A stretch of DNA of 64,000 nucleotides, from positions 15,586,001 through 15,650,000 of the forward strand of contig NC_079489.1 in the NCBI RefSeq assembly GCF_020520425.1, given 5' to 3'. The DNA is from Spinacia oleracea. Lineage: Eukaryota > Streptophyta > Magnoliopsida > Caryophyllales > Amaranthaceae. The notes below the pieces were generated by a model. That model worked only from the letters and a program-made list of their open reading frames with translations, was not told the origin of the DNA and did no database searches. Positions 1 to 14,841 of this stretch are shown here, piece by piece. Position 1 is the first letter of the stretch. Every line of letters starts with the position of its first letter. The position numbers and the translations under genes are program-made.

Positions 1-255
1 TAGAAGTTACACCCTTGATAATTCAGCTCAAATTGCTTTCTATTTAATAGAATGGCCCAAGACTCGACAATATTGGATAAGATTTTCCTATCAGGGAGCA
101 AACTTTGCATCTCTTCTCTTGTTATCTTATGAACCAAACCATAAACAAAAAGTTCAGCCCTGTTACACAATCATTAATTTATGTTAGTGTTTAAATAATT
201 GATGTAATTTTTAACTAATAGGTTCTTGTGCTTCACAATTTAGTTAAGTTGCATA

Positions 256-775
256 TTTTTTAAGGCTTAACTAAATGACATGATTAGTTAACTAATACAT
301 GATATTCTCTAACTAATTGGTAAAAATTCTAAACTAATGACTATAAAATCCTAATTGATAACTAAAAATTCATAACTAATTTATGTTAACTATTTACTAA
401 AAACTCATTACTAATTGATACACATTCTTAACTAAAACTATAAAATGAATAACTAATTCAGAAACACAACTTACTTTTGATCAATAAAATCATCTTCATG
501 AAAACAGAAGTCCATTTTTAAGGCTTAACTAAATGATATGATTTGTTAACTAGTATATGATATTGTCTAACTATTTTGTGAAAATTCTAAACTAATGACT
601 ATAAAATCCTAATTAATTACTAAAAAATTCATAACTAATTTATTTTAACTATTTACTAAAAACTAATTACTAATTGATACAAATTCTTAACTAAAACTAT
701 GAAATGAATAAGTAAATACAGAAACACAACTTACTTTGGATCAACACACTCATCTTCAAGAAAACAGAAGTCCAG
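256..775. repeat. Direct tandem duplication, unit about 260 bp, copying an exon end
   Basis: Two adjacent copies start at about 256 and 516; shared blocks such as taaggcttaa (261 and 520) and gaaacacaac (461 and 721) are 259-260 bp apart. Each copy contains motif-rich intron plus the 3' end of exon 4 of the element A gene with its splice donor. Only the copy at 735 keeps the full coding continuation (FCFLEDECVDPK). The other is a degenerate exon fragment inside the intron. Confidence 0.8.
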
Positions 776-939
776 AACCTCTTTTTCAAGCTTTGCCTCT
801 TGGGAGAGAGTCTTAGGGTACCTAAGCATGAATGCAGATACACAGAAAACTTCTTCATCAGGTGAACCAAGTGCTATGCTGCAACAAAGATTATCATTTT
901 CTGGTTGACGACCACCAGATGTATCACTCGTTGAAGGAA

Positions 940-1206
940 CAGAACCAGAAGCAGCATCATTCTTTTTATCTGCACCGCTACCATCACCAACAGAACCAAA
1001 AGCAGGAGCGTTCTTTTCACCTGCACCACTACCAACACCGGCAGCACCAGAAGCAGCACCATTCTTTTCAGCCTCATCATTACCGGCACCGACAGAACCA
1101 GAAGCAACACCAACACCATTCTTTTCACCTGCATCATTACCAGCACCGGCAAGACCAGAAGCAACACCATTCTTTTCAGATGCATCATTACCAGCACCGG
1201 CAGCAC
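940..1206 (-). repeat. Coding tandem repeat, 16-19-residue units rich in Gly/Asn/Ala
   Basis: Within exon 4 of the element A gene the minus strand encodes four or five degenerate units around GAGNDAxEKNGVASGS. The unit is a multiple of three bases, so the frame is kept despite copy-number change. The corresponding place in element B (after residue ~530) is a Val/Pro/Thr-rich linker without this repeat. The opposite strand reads as a His/Gln-rich frame, which is an antisense artefact. Confidence 0.75.
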
Positions 1207-4200
1207 AACTGTTATTTTTCTTCAGATCTTCAGCATATGCAACAATGGAGTCTATAATCTCCAAAAATATCGGATCTCCATAACCAGGACTATCTGACAA
1301 TTGTTGTCTTCCCTTCTTTAACGTACTGATATGCTGCTGATGAAAATTTTAAACAATGTATAAATCCCGGCAATACTTTTTCAATGCTACTTCCAACTCC
1401 TTCACAAAAAATGAAAAAAATTAGCTAAAACTAATAATAGTATCAAACAATGTATAACTATTTAATTTAATAACTTAACTAATACAAGACACCATGTAAC
1501 TAATTTCTTGAATTACTTAACTAATATGTGTGACTGAGAAATAATAAAATTGTTAACTAATTGCCTTAGTAGATTAACTAATTGGTATCAGTTCATCACT
1601 AATAAGTAGGATTCCTTAACTAAACCAAATAAAAATAAAATTGAAAAAAATAAACTGACTTACATCATCGCAGCTCTTTTCAATATCATCATTTGTCTGA
1701 AAACCTTCAGGAATAGCAAACTCAATCATCTTACTTCCCGATGCAGAATGAGGTATCCCCGACAAATCACCAAGAGACTTTGACAAAGGATAGCTCGTTA
1801 AATCAACAGCAGCTAGCCCAAAACCCATTTTCACCTCAGCAGCTACACGTTCAGATACTTCATCAGGAGACCAATGTTGCACAAGCGGAATCTCCTTGGG
1901 CGGACTTACACCACGGAATAAAGCTCTTTGAAGATATATAATCTCCAAAAATTGTAAACAACCGCCAACTCTAGTATTAGTAATTTTTTCGTTCCACCTA
2001 CATACAGCCAACCCCAAATGGTCAAGCACGTACTTGCACCAATTTTGTTTCGCAATTTTTGAAACATCCTCTACTGCCTTAAGAAGCTTAATGTCTACCA
2101 AACGGTTAGACGTGGGAGCCAAGAAAACACCTGTCAAACCAATCAGTTCATCACAAAAACAAATCAGTGAAGCAATTGAATAAATTAGTTAAGCATGCAG
2201 TTCAATTAGTCACACTGAGACAGTAAGTAGTTGAACAATCAGTTCACTTAGTTAAAAACAGGAATTAGTGAAGCATTTCAAGCATTTAGTTAAAAAAATC
2301 AAATAATTAGTTAAATTTTCATTACAATTAGTTAAGATGTGAAATAAAAATACTGAAAATTTTTCGAAACAATAAATCACTGAGAATATAAGTAGTTAAG
2401 TATTAAAAGAAACTAGTTAAAGAATAGAAGGAATTAGTGAAGCATTTTAACCAATTAGTTAAGGTAGAATAAATAATTAATTACAAAAATGGATTACCTA
2501 AAGCGTAAATCACAAACGCACGCTTGAATTCATCTCCGTACTCGTTAGTATTTGCAAGATAAATCTCCACCTCAGACAAAGCAGCAGATTGCACATTGTC
2601 TTTTTTGTTATATTTTCTAAACCACCTCTGGATCATTTCAAACGTTCCATCTCCCTCAACCCTCTTCCTGGGTGTTTCTTCAACATCAACACCTTTCACC
2701 AAGGGCAGCCTAAACACGTCATACACATCATAATCATATAGCTGCACACCATATTTCCGGCCTTCCCCAAACTGCAGCATATGACCAACACTGTTAAATT
2801 TCTCAAGAATCCAGCAAATAAGCTTCTTGTTAATATCAGGAAGACGAATAGACAGCAGGCCACCAAATCCAATTTCAGTTATGGCCTTGACTTGTTTGTC
2901 TTTCTCCTTGATGATAGATAGCATATTAATGAGAGCTTCTGGTCTACAGATGGGTGTAAAATCCCTAGAAAAGAACAAAAGAACTTAAAACAAAGAACCA
3001 ATAATGTAATAATTGGAACATAAGAGATATGACTAAATTAATAGGAAAACTACACTATTAGTTTCAGTCCATAACTAAATACATTGGATGTTTAACTAAT
3101 TACTTGTACAATGACACTAATTGATGTCAAATCTTAACTAATTGGTTTCACAACTTAAAAAATTCAAATGAAAGTTTAGCTAGTTGAATTTACTGTTGAA
3201 CTAATAGGTTTCAATCAATGACTAATTAAACTAAATGTATAACTAATAGGTCTCAGTCAATGAATAAAAAGAGGATAAAATTTATACCTATCCAACTCAA
3301 TTGTTTTACCATCAGGCTCTACATACTCCAACTTCACTTTTTGTGTTTTCTTTGTCCCTTTTCTGGACGGAACAGCCTCATACCCTACATCAGCAGCAAC
3401 TTCTTGTTCTGTTTCACTAAATCAGGATCTGCATTCTTAATATGAGGATCATCCTCAGATGTCTTCGCTGCATTTTTTGTTCTAGCCATTTTGATACCTG
3501 AAAAAAATACACAACGTAAGTCAACAAATCAAAATTCAAAAAACAAATCACTGAAAACTAGAAAGTTTGTAACTATTTAGTGTGTATAGATAACTAATGT
3601 ATGTAAATGTGTAACTAATATGGTAAAATATGAAACTAATTCGTCTGTATAGATAACTAATTGGTTATAACTAATTTATGAAAACACATAACTATTTGAG
3701 TTGAATAGTTAACTAATAGGTTAAAATATGTAACTAACATGTTAAAATACATAACTGAAACATACATGTTGTTAAGATATTCTTAATTGTGATTATTAAT
3801 AAAAAAAAAAACTAAAACTACTGATACCTTAACTAAACAACCAAAATTCTAAACTAAAACAACAAAAATTCAAAAGCATAGCAAAAAATAAATGGGAAAA
3901 AGCATTTTCAAGCAGTTCCAAAAGAAAAACACATAAAAATAATGAATCTGACAACCTGAAATTCAAATAAAAAGTACGAAAAATGAAGTTCTAACAATAA
4001 TAGCACAAAAAAGAGAACAATCGCGCAGTTGTAGAAGAAGAATCGGAAAACGTAAGCACAAATCTCAGAAAATCACAACAAATACATGAAAATCTTAAAA
4101 AATCGACGAAAACCCTAACATAAACGGAAAATCAAGAAGAATCATATAATCGATGAAAAATAGCAAAAATGAAGAACAAAAAATGCACAAAAACGCAACG

Positions 4201-4680
4201 ACATTAAAGTAAAACCTAAAAATCACAGTAAAACCCTAAAATGAACACAAACCCTAACAATATACATGCATACCAAAATGTAGATTAAAAGCAAAATAAA
4301 ACGAGTATACAGACTAAATTAAACTAGAAAAAGAGAAGAAAATCCAAAAACAACAAAAATTGAAAGTTAAATTGAAGGAAACACTTACAAAATCGAAGAG
4401 ACAAAGAACAATAACGGAGCTTGAGCCAATTTCGGAAGAATAAATAGCAGAATTGAACCAAAAACGACCAGAAGTGAAGCGTGATTTGGAAGAAAAACGA
4501 TCGGCGCGAAAAGATGAAGAAGAACCGTCACTTTCTCTCTCTTAAATGAGAACAGTGTGATTTGAAAATGAAACGAAAATGAAAATGAGGAAATAGATCA
4601 GGAAACCAATGTTTTTATAGGATCCGAATATTTTCGACCCGCGAGAATTTGGGCTGTATTTGACCCGCGAACAGAACCCA

Positions 4681-4716
4681 GTATAAGGTGGTCTCACAGG
4701 AAAGACCGCCTTATAC
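4681..4716. repeat. Terminal palindrome of element A
   Basis: This is a near-perfect inverted repeat with 14-bp arms around an 8-base loop; one arm mismatch would form a G-T pair. It lies upstream of the presumed 5' UTR of the element A gene and is the best candidate for the element end. Confidence 0.5.
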
Positions 4717-5573
4717 AAAAGTTTGTAAACTATAAATATACAATCAATCACTTACTAATAAACAATATTGTATTTTAGTAATTCATCAGCAATCATAAAA
4801 TATACGGTCAACGACAAGTGGTATACAATCAACACCGAGTAATATGCTGTCAATAACTACAAATATACAGTCAACACTTAACATTATACCATATATAGTT
4901 TTCGGGCAAAATATTTACAAAAATGTCATTTGGTTGGAAATTTTTTCCAATCAGTGAGATTAACTCGGAATTTCTCGAAGTCACAAGCCACTTGAGGTTT
5001 AGAAACCCTCATGAGACATGGGTTTCCAATTTACTGTTTTTCTTTAAAAAAAATTAATAAAAAATCATTGTTGCTGTTGGAAAGTTCAAGCACGTGATTT
5101 GGGGGGGAATTGGAATTGTCTTTGTCCCCTTTCCATGTTTTTGTAAGTTTGTTGGTACATGATCGTCTTATTACACGTACTATTTTTATTTTTTTTGAAT
5201 TAATATTACACGTACTAATTTAATTTAATATAATATAAAAAAAGTGTATTAAATTATTAATTGATGGGTGATAAATTGATAATGATGTATTACTAGAGCA
5301 CTTTATTGTGCTTACTATGAAGTACGTTTTATTATTAGGTGAACTGTTTTATTTGGTCACGTTTTGCAATACCTTACTTCAATCCTTAATATATTTAATT
5401 AACCACAAAAGAAAAATAAAATGAAGTACAATGTATCTTTAGTGTTGGGTTGTATTTAAGAAGTTAAAAATGTAAACATTAAATTACACGGAGTATATGT
5501 TATACATCAATGGAAACATTAACTTATACGGAGTACTTCGTATGTACTAGTATGAAGTAATGAGGTTTAAATA
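4717..5573. other. AT-rich intergenic sequence, no gene seen
   Basis: I see no open frame with family resemblance and no RNA gene. The interval contains short homopolymer runs and AT-rich spacer only. Confidence 0.6.
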
Positions 5574-5575
5574 TA

Positions 5576-5834
5576 CTCCCTCTGTCCCTTAATACTCGCA
5601 CCGTTTTGACTTTTTGCACTATTCACATAATTCACTTTGACCTTATTTTATTTATAGTATATGAAAACAAATATTAGTATATAATATATTGTTGGCTTCA
5701 TCTTAATACATATTTTCAAAATATTAATATTTTATAAGTTTTTATAATATGTAATTAAAGTCATTGATGGTCAAAGAAGTGAATTGGCAAGCGTGTCCAG
5801 TCAAAACGGTGCGAGTATTAAGGGACGGAGGGAG
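5576..5834. mobile_element. Stowaway-like (mariner-type) MITE
   Basis: A 259-bp foldback with long terminal inverted repeats beginning CTCCCTCTGTCCCTTAATAC and ending GGGACGGAGGGAG. It is bounded by TA dinucleotides (5574-5575 and 5835-5836), the classic Stowaway target duplication. It has no coding capacity. A related copy lies in CPK intron 1 (7456-7710) and half a copy near 17.2 kb. Confidence 0.85.
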
Positions 5835-5836
5835 TA

Positions 5837-6830
5837 TACACCAATAAATGCCTTATTTTAGCATGCATACCTAAATCAAATAAATTCCAACTTATGAAAT
5901 ACGTACACTAAATACTTATTTACAGCCCTAAGATTTATACATATCATTAAAAAAAATACATTGAGAAAATTTTAACAAAAACCAACGTACGTAATCTCAT
6001 TTTTCAAAAAGATATCACGAAAGATAGGCAAAATGCATAATGTTAATAGTATAAAAAGTCAAAACGGCCGGAAACACAAATTTTTATTTAAGGTCGATGT
6101 ACAATAAATTTTGTAAGGCATAGTTAAAATTAACTTAAAATGCTTAAAAGTTATTCCGACCCGATACAATGTAACCATGCAACCCTTTAAAATATTTATC
6201 CATCAATTTATTTACATGATATGTAAAAATATACAAAGTTAGATAAAAATTAATCCAATATATAATAAATTTATTATACACCTGATGCTTGCAAAACCTT
6301 TTGTAAAAAAAAGAGAGGTTTCGGAGTAATAAGAAAAGGTGAAAGATGAGTTGATGAAATAATGCATGATTAACCAAAGAGAGGATATGTATTAAAATAG
6401 GTTAAAAATGATGTAAAATTAAAGGACAAACAAATATTTTTGATTTTTTGTTAGACAAAGTCACAAAAGGATGAGTATGTGACAACTATCAAAACAAGAA
6501 AATCAATGATAGAACACCTAGCTAACTAACTAACAACGTGCAAGCAATGATTCCTAATTACACAAAAATAACTAAATCCAAACAACCCCCTAGTAATTAG
6601 GTACGTTGCCTTACAATTGCATATACATATCACCAACCATTTATTATAATTACATAAAATTAATCCCTATGATTTCTCCTCCCTTTTTTTTCTTTTTTTC
6701 ATTTTCCTCTAAAATTAAACCATCCCATTTTCTCTTCTTTTTCCTTAATAATTTCCACCAAAGAAAAGAAAAGAGCTTATAGGACAAAAAAAAAGTCAAG
6801 GAACGTAACCCTCCCTCTAGGTCCCTAGAG
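5837..6830. other. Intergenic DNA and presumed CPK promoter and 5' UTR
   Basis: AT-rich sequence without a recognisable gene. The last 200 bases before the kinase ATG are T/C-rich and then turn to A-rich purine sequence, as expected for a plant 5' UTR. No single TATA box stands out clearly enough to call. Confidence 0.4.
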
Positions 6831-10269
<3,439 letters not shown>

Positions 10270-11610
10270 CTTTTAAATCCTTTTTTGTTTGTTATTTTTT
10301 GAGGATCCGCAATATTGTATTTTTGTCCTGCTCTGCTCTGCTCTTCTTCTACCATATACAGGTACATAAACAAAGAGGGATACAAGTATATACGATAAAC
10401 AAAGAGGGATACAAGTATATACGAAGTATATATATACTCGTAACAAATTAGAGATAATTAATGACGCGTGGATTCAGTAATACGTTCAGAAGACGGTCAT
10501 CCAATAGCCACTCCCAGAAAGAAAGAACAAAACCTGTATAAATTGCTCAAACTCTAACAATGCAAAATGAAATAAAAGCATAACAATAGTAATTCAGATA
10601 CAAGGGTATTAACAACTAATGATTATGTGCCATAAATAACGATGTTAATATTGCTATTAGCCTGTTGCAAAAAAGTTAACTGAAAACCGCGCTTTTGTGA
10701 GAGGATTGAGTAGGGAATGCAAAGTACTCTAGCCATACGCCTATGCATTTTCAATGGAATGCAGGGAAAACAAAGAAATTCACGGCGTTTTTCTACAGAC
10801 TGCTGAACTAACAGTTCTTCACTAGACACTGCTACTCTGTCCAATCTATGTTCCTGTTAACAGATAAAGATATAATAACCCTGCCTTTTCATAATATGAT
10901 GCTAGAACTGGTCATAGGCCGCCAGGCTGACCATACAAAATTCGGGTCAAATATGTCCATAGCTAAAGAAGATTACTAGTACATTCAGGACAGCTGCCTA
11001 TTGAGTGAAATTGAGTGAATAGGACTACAGCGGGACGGAGCCAAGCAGACCAGCCCCAAATTCTGATCAGGGTCCAGGGGGGTGATAATACTGCATAAGT
11101 GCATATAATCATACATCTTACTGGGGATAGTCTCATTGTTCCGACCAACATTTCAAACAAAAAAAAACCCCTTTTTTGAGTTGAATTTGTTCATGATGAA
11201 TGCATAAGTAATGGCATCATGCAACTAAAATTACGAAGAACAAATAGGGTATCAAGTTGATAAGCAACATCAATGATAAACAAGACGAGTAAGAAATACC
11301 TGGTTGTGAGTCAGAAGTTGCACAGCACAAGTTCTGCTCCAACTGCCAGAGGTAAACGCCTCAATAACTGATGAGTGAATGCACATGAACACATCCTTGG
11401 CAGAATTAATATTTTCCAGCAAATGGTTATAACTCGTGGCTACACACTGACAGAGAGATTGAGAGAGATCAAAACAAATACCCCTAATATATGCACATTG
11501 AGGTCTTGGCCAATATGCCAAATTGCTCGTGGCTACACAAATGATGTGCAGATTTATACACAAGGATATCTACAACTAAGCTTTTCAGTAATACACGATC
11601 AGATCTAATG
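10270..11610. other. Convergent 3' regions of the CPK and MUSTANG-like genes
   Basis: No further gene was recognised. A 28-bp unit (aaacaaagagggatacaagt...) occurs twice at about 10369-10424, probably in the kinase 3' UTR. On the minus strand, exon-like pieces with good splice signals (donor after position 11299, acceptor near 10852) suggest that the 3' UTR of the minus-strand gene may be spliced. This is inference from splice motifs only. Confidence 0.35.
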
Positions 11611-13353
11611 TTAAATCCTTTCTGCAGACTCTGCTTTGCAAGTAGTCTTGTAATGCCCCGTTTGGTTACACCTGCTACAGCGAACAACATGCTTCTCCCG
11701 ATTAATATCGTCGGTGCAGATTCGCTTTTTCTCGGGCCTACCTGGAGGGCGACGGAACTTGGGTGGTCGGACCACTTGTATGTCCTCATTTACCAGAGAC
11801 TCGCCAGACCTTTTCAACTCAATTTTCCCGGGGATAGGGTGCAACTTGGGCAAATATGTCTCCCTGTAACTCTCAACAGTAAAATATTTTACTGTCAAGG
11901 CATATGGATCTTTTTTGCAAGAAAGAAGTGCTGCTACTGCATGGGAACACGGGATTTGATATAGTTGCCAATATCGACATGAACAACAATGAGTTCCAAT
12001 GTTTACAATATCTGATCGTTCAGCTGATATGACCTCAAATTCAAACTCGTCAGACTGAAGGACTTGGTAAGAGGATGTCAACTTAATGGCTTCTTCAATC
12101 CGTTTTTCAGCAAAAGGAGCTAAAACTGATGTCCACGACTTACTCTTAGAATGTCGCTCCTCAAACATGGTTGTCAGTTTGTTGTAAATCTTCTCAATCA
12201 CCTGAATAACAGGCAATTCACATGCTTCAGTAATCCATATATTGAATTCCTCAACATTTGAGGAAAAATGACCATATCTTATCCCTTGAAAATATAAAAG
12301 TGCCCAACTATGAGGAGGAAACTCTTGCAACCACTTGGCTGCTTCAGATGATATGTCCTCAATTTCTGCCATTTTTTCTTTGAAAGAAACTACAGTTGTT
12401 GCAGAAGCAGCTTGCCACAGAGCATGCACTAGTCTGGAGTCGTTAAACTCCTTGCCAATACTGTCAGTCAAGTGACGCATGCAAACAGCATGAAATGAAC
12501 TAGGGAACTTTGTTTTTAAAGCATCTGCTATACCCTTTGATCCATCTGACAAAAACGCAAACTGTGGAATACACTGAGTATTCATCTCTAGAGCTTTATG
12601 CAACTCTGACAAGAACCATATCCAACTCTCGTCATTCTCCATATCAACAACAGCGAAAGCAAGGGGGAATAACCCCCCATCTGCGTCAAAAGAAGTTGCT
12701 ACCAATAGGGTCCCAAGATACTTGTTCTTAAGCTGTAACCCACCAAGCCCTATCACGGGTAAGCAACCGTTCAGGAACCCATAAATGGATGCATAAAAAA
12801 AAACAAAGAGACGTTGAAACCGATCATCTGCACAATCAGTATAAACCTCTGCAACAGTTCCGGGATTTGATTTCTTTATTTGATCACAAAAGGAAGGAAG
12901 AAGGAAATATCCCTCTTCAGAAGAACCGTAAATTGCTGCAAGGCCCCGTTCCCTAGCACGCCAAGCCTGCTTGTAAGGTATTGTTATCCCATATTGTTTT
13001 TGAATATCATGTGATATATCTTTTGGCTTGTAATTTATATTATCCCGCAGTCGCTCCTCTATGAAACTCACGATCCAATCAACAGAAGCCTGATTATGCG
13101 CATTCTGAGCATTGCAGCCACACGTATGTGTAGGTTCCAAACTACGTACAGTGAATATGGGAGAATTAGAAATCTTAACAGCACGGATACGCCATGGACA
13201 GTCTCCAAATGAACATTTTGCAATATAACGGATTAAATCACTTTTTACTACACGCAGTTCAAAGTGTTGTGCAATAGCAGCTTCTTTAATTGCATTTCGG
13301 AAAGCCTTGACATCAGGAAACTCCTGACCAATGGAAAACTTGTGTTCCTCCAT
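11611..13353 (-). CDS. MUSTANG-like domesticated Mutator transposase
   Basis: A single-exon coding region of 580 residues. In order it has an N-terminal MuDR-type DNA-binding region (residues ~5-80; CSFGDCPWRI, then THTCGC), a MULE transposase core (~180-300), a SWIM zinc finger (CSCRYWQLYQIPCSH, ~457-471) and a CCHC zinc knuckle (CSRCNQTGHYKTTC, 559-572). The match to plant MUSTANG group A proteins runs end to end (GQEFPDV, KCSFGDCPWRI, RPPGRP). No terminal inverted repeats surround it. In MULE cores the first catalytic Asp usually stands in a DG-x-x-L-K context before KYLGTLL; here that position reads GLGGLQLK with Gly204. The second Asp (LSDGSKG, Asp270) is kept. This fits a domesticated DNA-binding protein rather than an active transposase. 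MUSTANG genes of Arabidopsis affect growth and flowering. A GC-rich minus-strand block at 15897-15990 ending in a GT donor may be its 5'-UTR exon. Confidence 0.88.
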   Translation of the reverse strand: MEEHKFSIGQEFPDVKAFRNAIKEAAIAQHFELRVVKSDLIRYIAKCSFGDCPWRIRAVKISNSPIFTVRSLEPTHTCGCNAQNAHNQASVDWIVSFIEERLRDNINYKPKDISHDIQKQYGITIPYKQAWRARERGLAAIYGSSEEGYFLLPSFCDQIKKSNPGTVAEVYTDCADDRFQRLFVFFYASIYGFLNGCLPVIGLGGLQLKNKYLGTLLVATSFDADGGLFPLAFAVVDMENDESWIWFLSELHKALEMNTQCIPQFAFLSDGSKGIADALKTKFPSSFHAVCMRHLTDSIGKEFNDSRLVHALWQAASATTVVSFKEKMAEIEDISSEAAKWLQEFPPHSWALLYFQGIRYGHFSSNVEEFNIWITEACELPVIQVIEKIYNKLTTMFEERHSKSKSWTSVLAPFAEKRIEEAIKLTSSYQVLQSDEFEFEVISAERSDIVNIGTHCCSCRYWQLYQIPCSHAVAALLSCKKDPYALTVKYFTVESYRETYLPKLHPIPGKIELKRSGESLVNEDIQVVRPPKFRRPPGRPEKKRICTDDINREKHVVRCSRCNQTGHYKTTCKAESAERI

Positions 13354-13562
13354 AGATCCTTAAGATATACCCTCGTCACAATGACAATGCTACAATAGGC
13401 GCGCAAGAAAATCACCATTTAGAGAAACTAATGTTAAAGCAGCTCCCACAATCCATTACTGAATTACCATTAAGACCTTCAACAAGAAACTGGAAAAAAG
13501 AGATTCAGCATAATAAAGACTTTAAATAAGCAACCAGCCTACAGCACTAATCTCTATCATTA

Positions 13563-13800
13563 TCATTACCCCATTGCCTCAAAGAGGCTCCCGCAAGAAG
13601 CGGGGTAAGGGGGGGTCGGACGTACGCAACCTTACCCCTGCATTTGCAGAGAGGTTGTTTCCAATTGACCCAAAAGCGATAACGGGACAACAACGGGACT
13701 ACCATCTTCTACTTCATGGAAAGGAAGCGAAGAGGTATTAAGAGCCATTTTGATTTAGTCCATACATCCCACAGCCAAAAGAACAAATGAATCTTTGGCT
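13563..13800. repeat. Dispersed-repeat-like block, possibly SINE-derived
   Basis: A block of higher GC than its surroundings begins ccccattgcctcaaagaggc and contains gtacgcaaccttacccctgc. I recognise this type of sequence as recurring in plant genomic DNA, possibly a SINE-type repeat, but I cannot name the family and see no second copy in this window. It lies in the presumed 5'-UTR intron of the MUSTANG-like gene. Confidence 0.3.
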
Positions 13801-14841
13801 CCATCGGAAATGGACAGCACTAATCTCTAAACAAAATAAATCAAAATATGATATAATCCTTATAAATTACACGACTAACTGGAAATTACCCACAAAAAGT
13901 TGCAGGAGTCAAATACCAAGCCAAAACTTTGGAGTTGTCCTTGAACAAAATGAATCACAGCCTTGTTTGATCCTTGGTGATTTGACGCATTATTGCGAGT
14001 TACAAACATGATAAATAACCCAGGGGAGGCATTAACATAATTATTATATTCAGAAACTTGATTTTAACCCAAATTCCTCAGGATCCAAATAGAATTGCAG
14101 TTTGTTATGATGGAATCACCAAAGTGGTCCTAACTCCCAAGTCAGAGTAACATACTAACATTAGTTCATGAGTTTGGTAACACCCTAAACAAAAATTGAA
14201 TATTCGAACTTGCTCGCATCAATGTCTTAATGAATTAAGTCAACTGTCTAAACACTAAACACCAACTTCTTAAGTTCTTTTGAAAGAGTGTATAGTTCCT
14301 ATAGAAGTCCAAGGCTCCTCTACACCAAATTGTACCCCTCCTTGCACTCACTTTTTTGGCAACCTTCGAATCACACTTCCATTTTGGCAACCTTCGATCA
14401 CCAAAATTCAGGCAGCTCCTAAACACAAAGAATCACAATAACACATGATCCTCAGAGAATGTAACCACTGTTATGGCCAATAAGGCTAACAGAAAATAAA
14501 CGGTTAATGACTTTAAAAAGGCAGACTGGCTATGTAACTTAGACGACTTATGTCAGCCCGACTTCCCTGAATCCAGTCCTCAAGGACCCAAATACAAAAT
14601 GGATAATAAATCATTCAAATTAGAACAATAAGATAAGTAATTTTAGAAGATTCATCCCCAAGTCAAAATTACCATAATTGACTAACATGCTAATCAAACT
14701 TGTTCACAAATAATCAACTTCATCTCCATTTTCAGGCATCGAATAATTTGTTCAACCAATACTTCCTCAAACACATTTAATTTAAGCTCAATGGTCAAGA
14801 CCTAAAATTGGGTAAGCCTTAAACATAATTTACAACCGATT
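13801..14841. other. Noncoding, presumed 5' intron of the MUSTANG-like gene
   Basis: Only short unconvincing frames. No MITE termini or RNA gene seen. Confidence 0.4.

Larger units (their letters stand above)
1..3489 (-). pseudogene. Ulp1-like protease gene of element A, decayed, 3' part beyond window
   Basis: Exons inferred from splice sites on the minus strand are 3489-3288, 2964-2498, 2130-1664, about 1404-735, and 159 to the window edge. Exons 2 and 3 match element B exon 3: compare IGFGGLLSIRLP with IGFGGLLGLQLS, YDYDVYDVFRLPL with TDYDVYDLFMLPL, and NWCKYVLD and PLVQHWS with NWCKYVLD and PLIQHWT. The last exon (LFVYGL...ILSNIVESWAILLN) is the start of the Ulp1-like region. There are two lesions: the frame opened by the ATG at 3489 shifts by one base near 3420, and an in-frame TAA sits in exon 4 just before the repeat region (about 1348). 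A 5'-UTR intron ends just before the ATG at a ttttttcag acceptor. It is probably not functional as read, unless a different exon structure is used. Confidence 0.7.
1..4716 (-). mobile_element. Element A: Mutator-like element carrying a Ulp1-like gene (left part outside window)
   Basis: This stretch holds a decayed minus-strand homologue of the protease gene in element B (37.8-44.2 kb). Its noncoding parts are filled with a short A+T motif, read as taactaatt on the plus strand and aattagtta on the gene sense strand. A palindrome at 4681-4716, with GTATAAGGTGGTCT on the left arm and AGACCGCCTTATAC on the right, lies just beyond the 5' end of the gene and is the likely element terminus. Element B ends in similar hairpins. 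The other end is outside the window, so no target duplication can be checked. Membership of the Mutator superfamily is inferred from homology to B, which carries a FAR1/MULE transposase; no transposase is visible here. Confidence 0.6.

Noticed and set aside
832-1257. Plus-strand His/Gln-rich open frame
   Set aside because: It is the antisense of the Gly/Asn-rich coding repeat in the element A gene; its composition follows from the repeat.
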